Shown piece by piece: positions 29,367 through 36,885 of a stretch of DNA of 64,000 bases. Both the position numbers and the translations under genes were made by a program. A model generated the notes under the pieces. That model was not told the origin of the DNA and did no database searches. It worked only from the letters and a program-made list of their open reading frames with translations. The stretch is taken from contig NZ_FRCX01000015.1 in the NCBI RefSeq assembly GCF_900143065.1, positions 62,001 to 126,000 on the forward strand, given 5' to 3'. Every line of letters starts with the position of its first letter. The stretch's first letter is position 1. Source of the DNA: Duganella sacchari (GTDB lineage: Bacteria > Pseudomonadota > Gammaproteobacteria > Burkholderiales > Burkholderiaceae_D).

Positions 29367-29639
29367 CTAGCCGGCGTTTTCCACCACGTCGGTGAACTGG
29401 GTGGCAATCAGCACCGCGCCGCACGAAGTCTTCATGCCCGCCACGGCCACGCCCTTGCCATACAGCGAAGTGCTCACCACGCCTTCGACAATGGTGTGGG
29501 TGCCGGGGCACTTGGGGCACGACACTTTATGGCCGATGTAGGCCACGGGCTTGCCGTGGCATATATCGGCTGGCGAGCCTTCCAGCACCTTGCCATGGTG
29601 GCTGGTGGGGTCGCCCTGACGAATAATTTCTCCTGCCAT
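29367..29639 (-). CDS. PAAR domain protein
   Basis: A 90-residue protein consisting of a lone PAAR domain: GEIIRQGDPTSHHGKVLEGS at the start, repeated PAAR turns with Cys and His zinc candidates (CPKCPGTHT), and GVAVAGMKTSCGA at the end. PAAR proteins cap the VgrG spike of type VI secretion systems and carry or recruit effectors. Here it has no effector extension and no T6SS gene in the window, so it may serve a cluster elsewhere. Confidence 0.93.
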   Translation of the reverse strand: MAGEIIRQGDPTSHHGKVLEGSPADICHGKPVAYIGHKVSCPKCPGTHTIVEGVVSTSLYGKGVAVAGMKTSCGAVLIATQFTDVVENAG

Positions 29640-29713
29640 ATGTCCTCATATTTCGCTTCAGGAAAAGCCGAGAAATCTTATCTGATTTACATACCGCGTG
29701 GCGTACCGGAGGA

Positions 29714-30478
29714 TTATTGCGGGCAACCGTCAATGAACAGCTTGAGTTCGCCGGGCTGGAACGCAGTCCATTGTTCGTTGGTGGTCAGGGGCTGGGTGAC
29801 GATGATGGCCACGCGGTCGTTGGGCGTGGTGACCTGGGCAAAGTCGACGCTGACGTCCTCGTCGGACAGCTTGGCGGTATCGAACGGATGCTGGCGCACC
29901 AGGTAGAACAGATTGGTCGAGCAATGGGCAAACAGCTCGCTGCCCGAGGACAGCATCATATTGAAGGTGCCATGGGTGGCAATCTCGTGCACCAGCGAAC
30001 TCAGCACGGAGCGCAGCTGGTCCAGCGGCGGCCGCTGTTCGCCAAAGCGCGCACGCAGCTGCTGCAGGATGTAGCAGAAGGCGCGCTCGCTGTCGGTCGT
30101 GCCGACCGGCCGGAAAGCGCCGTTGAGCACGGGCGCGAATTCCTTGAGGTCGCCGTTATGGGCAAACACCCAGTATTGTCCCCACAGCTCGCGCACAAAC
30201 GGATGGCAGTTTTCCAGCGCCACCACACCCTGCGTCGCCTTGCGGATGTGAGCAATCACATTGGTGGACTTGATCGGATAACGCTTGATGAGCTCGGCGA
30301 TAGGCGAAGCGATCGCGGCCTGATGGTCGACAAAATGGCGCACGCCGGCGCCCTCGAAGAAGGCGATGCCCCAGCCGTCGTGGTGGGTATCGGTCTGGCC
30401 GCCACGCATGGCAAAGCCGGTAAAGCTGAACACAATGTCGGTCGGGACATTGCAGTTCATTCCTAGAAGTTGGCACAT
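29714..30478 (-). CDS. Class II glutamine amidotransferase (YafJ-like)
   Basis: A 254-residue protein with the N-terminal nucleophile layout of class II amidotransferases: Cys2 follows the initiator Met (MCQLLGMNCN), with RGGQTDTHHDGWGIAFF, NVIAHIRKAT and FAHNGDL matching the glutaminase site. It is the YafJ type with no synthetase domain, so the acceptor is unknown. The start codon lies inside the right arm of a perfect 12-bp hairpin (30473-30504) whose loop carries a TATAAT on this strand, which could mean a leaderless transcript or start-codon occlusion. Confidence 0.93.
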   Translation of the reverse strand: MCQLLGMNCNVPTDIVFSFTGFAMRGGQTDTHHDGWGIAFFEGAGVRHFVDHQAAIASPIAELIKRYPIKSTNVIAHIRKATQGVVALENCHPFVRELWGQYWVFAHNGDLKEFAPVLNGAFRPVGTTDSERAFCYILQQLRARFGEQRPPLDQLRSVLSSLVHEIATHGTFNMMLSSGSELFAHCSTNLFYLVRQHPFDTAKLSDEDVSVDFAQVTTPNDRVAIIVTQPLTTNEQWTAFQPGELKLFIDGCPQ

Positions 30479-30504
30479 GGCGTGATTATACCCACGCCAT
30501 GTGC
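30473..30504 (-). promoter_or_regulatory. Perfect 12-bp dyad over the start of the amidotransferase gene
   Basis: GCACATGGCGTG (30473-30484) and CACGCCATGTGC (30493-30504) are exact reverse complements around ATTATACC. On the minus strand the loop reads GGTATAAT, a perfect -10 box six bases before the ATG of the gene. No good -35 is visible. Confidence 0.55.
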
Positions 30505-30517
30505 AGCGCAGCCTAAT

Positions 30518-30775
30518 TTAGTGCAGCAGCACGGGCTGGCTCATGATGGCATCGTAGCTGCCCAAGAATTCATCAATCTCGGCCATCGTTGGTTCGCCCG
30601 CGATGAGCTCATTGACGTCGCGGCGGAAGTTCTGTGCCAGCACGCCAGCAATGAAGATCTCCCGCTTGCCGCCCTTGTCGACGATTTCATAGCCGCCAAA
30701 ACGCAAGGCATCGAGATTACGGTCGGCGCCGAACTCGACAACACTGTATTGCTCGCTGTTGTAGATGAGGTTCAT
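30518..30775 (-). CDS. DUF3567 family protein
   Basis: An 85-residue protein matching the DUF3567 (BTH_I0359-like) family of betaproteobacteria: MNLIYNSEQYSVVEFGAD at the start and a helical C-terminal half. The function is unknown; it is small, acidic and cytoplasmic. The ATG at 30775 has an AAGGAA ribosome site six bases before; the longer open frame upstream (to 30862) overlaps the neighbouring gene and is less likely. The family supports a Burkholderiales origin for the window. Confidence 0.88.
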   Translation of the reverse strand: MNLIYNSEQYSVVEFGADRNLDALRFGGYEIVDKGGKREIFIAGVLAQNFRRDVNELIAGEPTMAEIDEFLGSYDAIMSQPVLLH

Positions 30776-30852
30776 TTTGCTTCCTTTCACAAGGGGGCGA
30801 AACACCTGCGTTTCCGCCTTCAACCCAGAATTGGGGGTGAAAACGGCCGATT

Positions 30853-31284
30853 TCAAGGCCAATCAGCGGGCTGGGGCGAGGCCGCGATGTTGTCTTGCAA
30901 ATTCAGCAAAGCCCCGTAGGGCGCCTCGGACAACCAGGAACGCAGCTGTTCCAGGTGCTCGGCGGAGGCCAGGCTGATGTAGAGCCGCGCGGGGGGACGG
31001 CGCAGCACACGGTTTAATGTTACTCGCAAAATCAGATTACCGCTGCAATGCAGGCAGCCTGGGGCAATACGCAACACTTGCGGTAAGGAATCAAAGGGGA
31101 AAGGACCGTCTTCGGGGTCAAAGGCCAGCGCCGACCCACCGTCCGACAAGCCCTCCAGAATGATGACGCTGAGCCCATCCTTGGGCAGATGGGCTGCGAT
31201 GGCCGCCTCGCGCGCGCTGGCGCGGGGGCCGGTGACCAGCCAGGTTGGCACCGGCGGCCGCGAATGGTCGGCGCCGGTGGCCAT
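30853..31284 (-). CDS. CobW/COG0523-like protein lacking the P-loop
   Basis: A 143-residue protein (or 147 if the GTG at 31296 is used). The opening PTWLVTGPRASAREAAIAAH lines up with the start of COG0523 GTPases (LLTGFLGAGKTTLLR...), but the GKT residues are gone. Further on, APGCLHCSGNLILRVTLNRV followed by RPPARLYISLASAEHLEQL matches the GCICC metal motif and the following helix and strand of the same family, with one of three cysteines replaced. The GTPase domain's later motifs and the C-terminal CobW domain are absent. It seems a short, decayed or repurposed metal-chaperone relative. It follows the response regulator gene closely, so it may be in the same operon. Confidence 0.6.
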   Translation of the reverse strand: MATGADHSRPPVPTWLVTGPRASAREAAIAAHLPKDGLSVIILEGLSDGGSALAFDPEDGPFPFDSLPQVLRIAPGCLHCSGNLILRVTLNRVLRRPPARLYISLASAEHLEQLRSWLSEAPYGALLNLQDNIAASPQPADWP

Positions 31285-31306
31285 CTTGCCTGTCACGCGC
31301 TCACAC

Positions 31307-32020
31307 TCAGGCGTTTTTCTTGGCCAGTTTGCCTGGCTCCACGCCCAGCTGCTTGAGCTTGCGGTACAAGTGGGTCCGTTCCAGGCCGGTCTTCTCGGCC
31401 ACGCGCGTCATGCTGCCGCCTTCGCGGCCCAGGTGGTGCTCGAAGTACATGCGTTCAAACGCGTCGCGGGCTTCGCGCAGCGGCAGGTCGAACGACAGGT
31501 TGAACATGTGATTGTCGCTGCCCGCCACCGTGGCGCCGCCACGCACCGAAATGGCCGAGGCCGGGTTTTGCTGCACAAAGCCCGGCTGCACTGTTTCTTC
31601 CGGCTGCGCGGCCACCACTGGACGTGGCGCCAGCGCCGGCGCACGCACCGTCTCTTGCGCGCGGGTCAGGCCGGCCTGCACCGCCTTCAGCAGTTTTTGC
31701 AGCGCGATCGGTTTTTCCAGGAAATTGAGCGCACCGATACGGGTAGCCTCCACTGCCGTATCGATGGTTGCGTGGCCCGACATCATGATGACCGGCATGG
31801 TCAGCAGACCGTCGCGCTGCCATTCCTTGAGCAGCGTTACGCCGTCAGTATCCGGCATCCAGATATCGAGCAGCACCAGGTCCGGCGCGCCTTGGGCACG
31901 TGCTTCGCGTGCCTGCTGGGCGTTCTCCGCCAGTTGTATTGCATGTCCCTCGTCGCTCAAGATTTCCGAGAGCAACTCACGGATACCCATTTCATCGTCC
32001 ACTACCAGAATGTTTGCCAT
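31307..32020 (-). CDS. NtrX-like response regulator without the AAA+ domain
   Basis: A 237-residue regulator: a receiver domain (residues 1-120) with the acidic pair Asp8/Asp9, phospho-acceptor Asp52 in LLDIWMPD and the switch residues MSGHA and EKPI; a Pro/Ala/Gln-rich linker; and a C-terminal Fis-type helix-turn-helix (TRVAEKTGLERTHLYRKLKQ). The receiver and DNA-binding parts resemble NtrX, but the central sigma-54 ATPase domain is missing, so it cannot activate sigma-54 polymerase in the usual way. The partner kinase is encoded 63 bases upstream. Confidence 0.93.
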   Translation of the reverse strand: MANILVVDDEMGIRELLSEILSDEGHAIQLAENAQQAREARAQGAPDLVLLDIWMPDTDGVTLLKEWQRDGLLTMPVIMMSGHATIDTAVEATRIGALNFLEKPIALQKLLKAVQAGLTRAQETVRAPALAPRPVVAAQPEETVQPGFVQQNPASAISVRGGATVAGSDNHMFNLSFDLPLREARDAFERMYFEHHLGREGGSMTRVAEKTGLERTHLYRKLKQLGVEPGKLAKKNA

Positions 32021-32083
32021 CTTCCCTTGCCTTCCTCATTTCGCCGTCTCATGGACAGCAATGATTTTTGTAGTCCTTGAACC

Positions 32084-34387
32084 TTAGGTATTTTGCGACG
32101 CCGGTGCTAACTTTAACAGCAAAATCAACACTGACGCGCCACTTCTATCGACATGGTTCTGAATATCGATTCGTCCGCCATGTTCTTCGATAATTTTCTT
32201 CACCATCGGCAGGCCCAGGCCAGTGCCCCGGGCCTTCGATGTGACATAGGGTTCAAACGCCCGCGCCAGGATTTTGGGCGCGAAACCAGGCCCATTATCG
32301 GAGATCGCCAGGCGGACCGCGGTACGCGTGCTACCGTCCGCGCCCTGATAATGAATGGCTTCCGTGGTCACGTCAATGCGTGCCTGCGGTGCGCCTTCCG
32401 GCAACTCGGCCATGGCGTCCTGCGCATTCTGCAGCAGGTTGTGGATGACCTGGCGCAGCTGGGTCTCGTCGCCCATGATGAAGGGCAGTCCGGCCGCCAG
32501 CTGCGGGTGAATAATGTCGTTGCCTTCGCCGCTGATGTACAGGTGCAGGATCTCGTCGATGAGCGCGTTCAGGTCCAGCGGCTGCAGCACGGCCGGCGGC
32601 GTTTTGGCGTAGTCGCGGAAGTCGTCGACCATGCGCTTCATGGCCGCCACCTGGTTGACGATGGTGGCGGTGCCCTTGTTGAGCAGCTCGACGTCGGCCG
32701 GCATCAGCTTGTCTTCGAGTTTCATCTGCATGCGTTCGGCGGACAGCTGGATCGGCGTCAGCGGGTTCTTGATTTCGTGCGCCAGGCGGCGCGCCACCTC
32801 GCCCCAGGCGATCGAACGCTGGGCCGAGATCACGTCGGAGATATCGTCAAACACCACCAGGAAGCCGCTGCCGCTTTCAATCGGCAAGCGCGAGCCGCGT
32901 GTCAGCAGCGTCAGGTCGTTGCCCTCGACGCCATTCGACGGCCGCGGCACCTCGATCTGGCGCTGCCAGTGCAGGCGCGCGATATTGCGGCCGGCCGCCG
33001 ACTGCGCACTCTGCGCTGCAAACGCCGCCACGATGGCGCCGCCGAATTCCTGCAAGCCTTCAATCTCGTCGAGCTTCTGGCCGATCATGGTGACGCCGGC
33101 CTGCTGCAGGATGCGCTCGACCGAGTCATTGCAGCTGATCAGATGGAATTCATGGTCCAGCACCATCACGCCGGCCGACATATTGGCCAGCACCGATTCC
33201 AGGTGGGCCTTGGCGTTTTGCAGCGCGGTGCGGTTGCGCTCCACGGCGCTGCGGGCGTCGGACAGCTGGCGCGTCATGGTGTTGAAGGACTGGGTCAGCG
33301 TGCCCAGTTCATCCGAAGTGGCGACAATCGGCCGCGGCGACAGATCGCCCTCGGCCACCGCGCGCGTGCCCTCGGCCAGCAGCAGCAGCGGCTGCGCCAG
33401 GTCGCTGGCGATCAGGAAAGCGCTGGCAATCGCGCCAAACACCGCCAGCAGCAAGGTCAGCGTCAGCGTCACGATGTACATTTTGCGCAGGCCGACGCGG
33501 GCGTCGAAACGCTCCTTGTAGTCGGCATAGGCGCGGCGGATGGTTTCGCCGTCGGCCGCCAGCTGCGATGGCGCCAGCTGGATCAGCTGCAGATAGCGCG
33601 GCGCCAGATGCGTGCCGTTGGGCTGGATGTGATCGGGTATCGCCATCAGCACGCGCAGACGCAGCTGGTTGCTGGCTTCGGCCGGCGTCATGGGCGCCAC
33701 CGGCGCATTGACCAGGTCGCTGTGCAGCTCATTGCCGCCCTCCGGCCCGCCGTACACCTCGTCCTTCTTGACCTTGGCCATCATGTCGCGCGTCGGCAGG
33801 TCGGCGCTCAGGTTGCCGGCGCGGCTGGCGCGCGCACTGACCACCAGCCCGCCTTCGGCGTCGACAATGATGGCGTTCTGCAGGCCAGGCTCGTTCTTGA
33901 CCACGGCCGCCAGCGTCGCGCGCTCGGTGCCGAACGGCCGGTCGGCCAGTTCCTGCACGGTGCGGGTAGCGGTGACGGTAAGTTCGCCGACCGCGCGGTC
34001 GAGGCCGGCGCGGCTCAGGTTGATGCCGGACTCGAGCGCCTCCTCGACCGGCACGTTGAACCAGGATTCAATCGAATGGGAAACGAACTGCACCGAGACC
34101 AGGAAGATCACCAGGCCCGGCAGCACGCCAATGGCGGCAAACAGCAGCACCAGCCGCGTCATCAGCTTGGAGCCGAATTTGCCAGCCTTATAGCGCGAGT
34201 ACAGACGGAACAGCGAAACGATCACCAGCAGCGACAGCGACACCGCCACGGCGGCGTTCAGGCCCAGCAGCCAGGCGTAATAGCGGTCAAAGAAGCCGGA
34301 ATTGTCGGATGCCGATGCCAGCAGGAACAGCAGGATGCTGACGATGGCGCCGCCAACGACTGAAAAATACCGCAGGGCCGTATTCAC
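32084..34387 (-). CDS. NtrY-like membrane sensor histidine kinase
   Basis: A 767-residue kinase with two or three N-terminal membrane helices, an extracytoplasmic region (about 100-300), another helix, a HAMP domain (ASDLAQPLLLLAEGTRAVAEGDLS), a PAS domain, the dimerisation helix with His537 (RLAHEIKNPLTPIQLSAERM) and a complete ATPase domain (N-box HNLLQNAQDA, DNGPGF, GTGLGL). The start is a GTG that directly abuts the DUF4390 stop. With the response regulator downstream it makes an NtrYX-like pair, typical of this rsmB-linked locus in betaproteobacteria. The signal is unknown; envelope or redox/nitrogen cues are reported for relatives. Confidence 0.95.
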   Translation of the reverse strand: MNTALRYFSVVGGAIVSILLFLLASASDNSGFFDRYYAWLLGLNAAVAVSLSLLVIVSLFRLYSRYKAGKFGSKLMTRLVLLFAAIGVLPGLVIFLVSVQFVSHSIESWFNVPVEEALESGINLSRAGLDRAVGELTVTATRTVQELADRPFGTERATLAAVVKNEPGLQNAIIVDAEGGLVVSARASRAGNLSADLPTRDMMAKVKKDEVYGGPEGGNELHSDLVNAPVAPMTPAEASNQLRLRVLMAIPDHIQPNGTHLAPRYLQLIQLAPSQLAADGETIRRAYADYKERFDARVGLRKMYIVTLTLTLLLAVFGAIASAFLIASDLAQPLLLLAEGTRAVAEGDLSPRPIVATSDELGTLTQSFNTMTRQLSDARSAVERNRTALQNAKAHLESVLANMSAGVMVLDHEFHLISCNDSVERILQQAGVTMIGQKLDEIEGLQEFGGAIVAAFAAQSAQSAAGRNIARLHWQRQIEVPRPSNGVEGNDLTLLTRGSRLPIESGSGFLVVFDDISDVISAQRSIAWGEVARRLAHEIKNPLTPIQLSAERMQMKLEDKLMPADVELLNKGTATIVNQVAAMKRMVDDFRDYAKTPPAVLQPLDLNALIDEILHLYISGEGNDIIHPQLAAGLPFIMGDETQLRQVIHNLLQNAQDAMAELPEGAPQARIDVTTEAIHYQGADGSTRTAVRLAISDNGPGFAPKILARAFEPYVTSKARGTGLGLPMVKKIIEEHGGRIDIQNHVDRSGASVLILLLKLAPASQNT

Positions 34388-34987
34388 TTACTCGGCCCTG
34401 TACTGGAAGGATTTTTTGTCGGACGCCAGGCGCCACTCATTGTTGTTCAGGGCATTGACCTTGAGCGGCTTGGGCACGAAATTGGGGTCCAGCCCCATGC
34501 TCAGCTTGACGTTATAGGTTTCGCCCACCTTGAGCGCACCGCGCTGCGCCACCAGCCAGCGGTTGGGGCGGCGGATCAGGAACAGCGCGTCTTCCAGCGA
34601 GGAAAAGCTCTGGTGGACGCTGCCGCTGACGGCCACGTTGTACTGGCGCGTCAGCACGTTGTAGGACAGGCTGATGGTCTGGCGGTTGGTGATGGCTTTT
34701 TCATCGAACCAGTACCAGCGCGGACGCGTGAATTCGATTTCGGTGTAGAAGTACAGCGTTTTTCCGTACTGCAACGCCTCTTCCATTTCATGGCTGAGTT
34801 CAAACCCATACGTGGCCGACAGGCGGTAGCCGTCGTCGGTCGCTTCGACCAGCGCGCGGCGGATTTCGACACCCTCGGCCGCATAGGACGGCTGTGGCAG
34901 CAATGCCAGCATCAGCAGCAGAGAGGCGGTTAGAAGTCGAAAAAATCGGAGCGTCACGTGTGGGCCGGTACTCAAGAGCTTACGCAT
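34388..34987 (-). CDS. DUF4390 family exported protein
   Basis: A 199-residue protein with a hydrophobic leader (RFFRLLTASLLLMLALLPQPSYA) and a beta-rich domain matching DUF4390 (VEIRRALVEATDDGYRLSA, ALQYGKTLYFYTEIEF, RPRWYWFDE). The function is unknown. The ATG at 34987 overlaps the rsmB stop by eight bases (ATGCGTAA); a GTG at 34960 would give a shorter and more typical signal peptide and is a fair alternative. It sits between rsmB and the NtrY-like kinase, with which it is probably co-transcribed, and could take part in envelope sensing. Confidence 0.85.
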   Translation of the reverse strand: MRKLLSTGPHVTLRFFRLLTASLLLMLALLPQPSYAAEGVEIRRALVEATDDGYRLSATYGFELSHEMEEALQYGKTLYFYTEIEFTRPRWYWFDEKAITNRQTISLSYNVLTRQYNVAVSGSVHQSFSSLEDALFLIRRPNRWLVAQRGALKVGETYNVKLSMGLDPNFVPKPLKVNALNNNEWRLASDKKSFQYRAE

Positions 34988-36383
34988 TTTTCTGGAACAG
35001 CGCGTAGAACAAACCATCGTGATCCTGCCCGGAGCCACCGACGGGGAGCAATTGACCGGGCGCATCCAGACGGACAGCCTGGTTGCGTAGTGCAAAAGCG
35101 GCCGCCTGCGCCTCGGATTCCTGCGGCCACAAGGAACATGTCACGAATAGCAATTTACCACCCGGGGCCAGCATCTGCCAAAGGTTGTCCAGGATTTTGC
35201 CGGAAAGTGTTGCAAGTTGGAGCGTGTCGCCCTTGCGGCGCAGCCAGCGGATATCCGGATGGCGGCGCACGATGCCGGAGGCGGTGCACGGCACATCGGC
35301 CAGGATGCGGTCGAACGGCTGGCCATCCCACCAGCCATTGGACTGGGCGTCGGCCGGCTTCAGCGTGGCCTGCAAGTGCAGGCGTTCAAGGTTTTCGCCG
35401 ACGCGCGCCAGGCGTTTTGGATCGGCGTCCAGCGCTGTAACCTGGGCCTCGGCCAGCTCCAGGATATGGCAGGTTTTACCGCCCGGCGCTGCGCAGGCAT
35501 CCAGCACGCGCATGCCGTCCTGGACGTCCAGCAGCGGCGCGGCCAGCTGGGCGCCGGCATCCTGCACCGAGACCAGGCCTTCGGCAAAGCCGGGAATCAG
35601 CTGCACGCCGACCGGCTTGGCCAGGCGTACGGCGTACGGCCCGATCTGGGTGGCGGCCATGCCGGCCTGCTCCAGCTTGGCCAGGTAGTCTGCCATGCTG
35701 GTCTTGCGGGCATTGATGCGCAGGGTCAGCGGTGGCGTATTGTTGCCAGAAGCTAGAATTTCCTGCCATCGTTGCGGCCAGGCCGTCTTGACCGCATCGA
35801 TCCACCACTGCGGATAATTCCATTTGGCAACGGGCTGCAGCAGGGCCGCATCCAGCAAGACCTTGCGCTCGCGCAGGAAACGGCGCAGCACGGCGTTGAT
35901 CATGCCCTTGGCGCGGGCCGTGTCCGGGTGTGATTCGGCCGCCGTCACGGTCTGGTCGACCACGGTGAAATCTTCGTAGGGCTTGACCTCGTCCGGCGCA
36001 GTCAGCAGCGCCAGCGCACACGACAGCAAGGCTGACACCAGCGCTTCGGGTGCCTTGGGCGCCATTTGCGCAGTCAGCACCTCGCTCTGGCCCAGCTGGC
36101 GCATGGCACGGTAGGCGATGTCCTGCATGGCGCCACGCGTCTGCGGCGTGGTTTCATGTTTGGCCCACACCTGGGCCAGCGCCTGCGGCAGGTTGGTGCC
36201 GGTTTTAACCTGGGCGATGGCATTGGCGGCGCCGATCAGGCTATAGGCCAGCGAATCGGCTTTGAGGCCGGTCTGGAAACTGGTCTGCAACGCCGGTTTC
36301 AGGTCGCGCGCATGGCTAGAGCGCAGTTTCGGCGCTGCCGGCTTGGCGGGCGACTTCAAAGTGAGCGTTGAACGCTTGTTCAT
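34980..36383 (-). CDS. rsmB: 16S rRNA (cytosine-967-C5)-methyltransferase
   Basis: A 467-residue enzyme: a NusB-like RNA-binding domain at the N-terminus (about 45-185) and a SAM-dependent m5C methyltransferase domain (about 210-467). The SAM loop DACAAPGGKT lies near residue 297, and the two catalytic cysteines are in ADVPCTASG (about 362) and VTCSLWPQE (about 414). The first 30 residues are a basic Lys/Pro-rich extension. In betaproteobacteria rsmB often heads the operon with DUF4390 and NtrYX-like genes, as here. Confidence 0.96.
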   Translation of the reverse strand: MNKRSTLTLKSPAKPAAPKLRSSHARDLKPALQTSFQTGLKADSLAYSLIGAANAIAQVKTGTNLPQALAQVWAKHETTPQTRGAMQDIAYRAMRQLGQSEVLTAQMAPKAPEALVSALLSCALALLTAPDEVKPYEDFTVVDQTVTAAESHPDTARAKGMINAVLRRFLRERKVLLDAALLQPVAKWNYPQWWIDAVKTAWPQRWQEILASGNNTPPLTLRINARKTSMADYLAKLEQAGMAATQIGPYAVRLAKPVGVQLIPGFAEGLVSVQDAGAQLAAPLLDVQDGMRVLDACAAPGGKTCHILELAEAQVTALDADPKRLARVGENLERLHLQATLKPADAQSNGWWDGQPFDRILADVPCTASGIVRRHPDIRWLRRKGDTLQLATLSGKILDNLWQMLAPGGKLLFVTCSLWPQESEAQAAAFALRNQAVRLDAPGQLLPVGGSGQDHDGLFYALFQKNA

Positions 36384-36518
36384 ATGATAATTCCAGTGGG
36401 TAACGGCCGTGATCGCGCAGTATACAGGAGAGCCTATGACATGGCGATTACGGCGTTAGTAAACGGTTGTATCAATTTATGTCAAAAGTGCAGACACTTT
36501 GAGGCGTATTATCGGCCC

Positions 36519-36758
36519 ATGGCGACGCAAATCACACCCGGATCCGCTACCGACCAAATCCTGGCGCAGCTGGCCGATACGAACCAGCGGCTGGCCGTCG
36601 TAGAAATGGACATGGCGGTCATCAAGTCGAACCACGCGAGAAGGGAAGATATCGCCAAATTACAGAACACCCTGCTCAAATGGTTTGTCACTACCGCGAT
36701 TACCCTGGCTGGCCTGTCAGGCAGCCAGGCGTTTCTCGCTGCCAGATTTATTCATTAA
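36519..36758 (+). CDS. Small coiled-coil membrane protein
   Basis: The frame is open from 36384, but the ATG at 36519 begins the protein-like part. The 79 residues comprise a helical coiled coil (QILAQLADTNQRLAVVEMDM) and a C-terminal membrane helix (LLKWFVTTAITLAGLSGSQA). The pattern resembles small XhlA-like or coiled-coil anchor proteins. No function is assigned. A six-base dyad AAAGTG-CAGA-CACTTT lies at 36485-36500, just before the start. Confidence 0.55.
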   Translation: MATQITPGSATDQILAQLADTNQRLAVVEMDMAVIKSNHARREDIAKLQNTLLKWFVTTAITLAGLSGSQAFLAARFIH

Positions 36759-36816
36759 GCAACTCCAGCTGCCCGCCCCATTCCCCGCAAGTCGCCCCTC
36801 TGCCCAGCCAACACAG

Positions 36817-36822
36817 TATAAT
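36817..36822 (+). promoter_or_regulatory. Candidate -10 box for argS
   Basis: A perfect TATAAT lies 64 bases before the argS start. No good -35 is seen at 16-18 bases upstream, so this is tentative. Confidence 0.35.
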
Positions 36823-36885
36823 TACCGCTGTTTGGCCGGTGCCAGCGCACCCGCCGTTTCCACTATCTGATGAATTTTTAAGCGC

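Noticed and set aside
32153..34363. A 736-codon open frame antisense to the NtrY-like kinase
   Set aside because: Shadow frame; the kinase on the other strand has all expected motifs.
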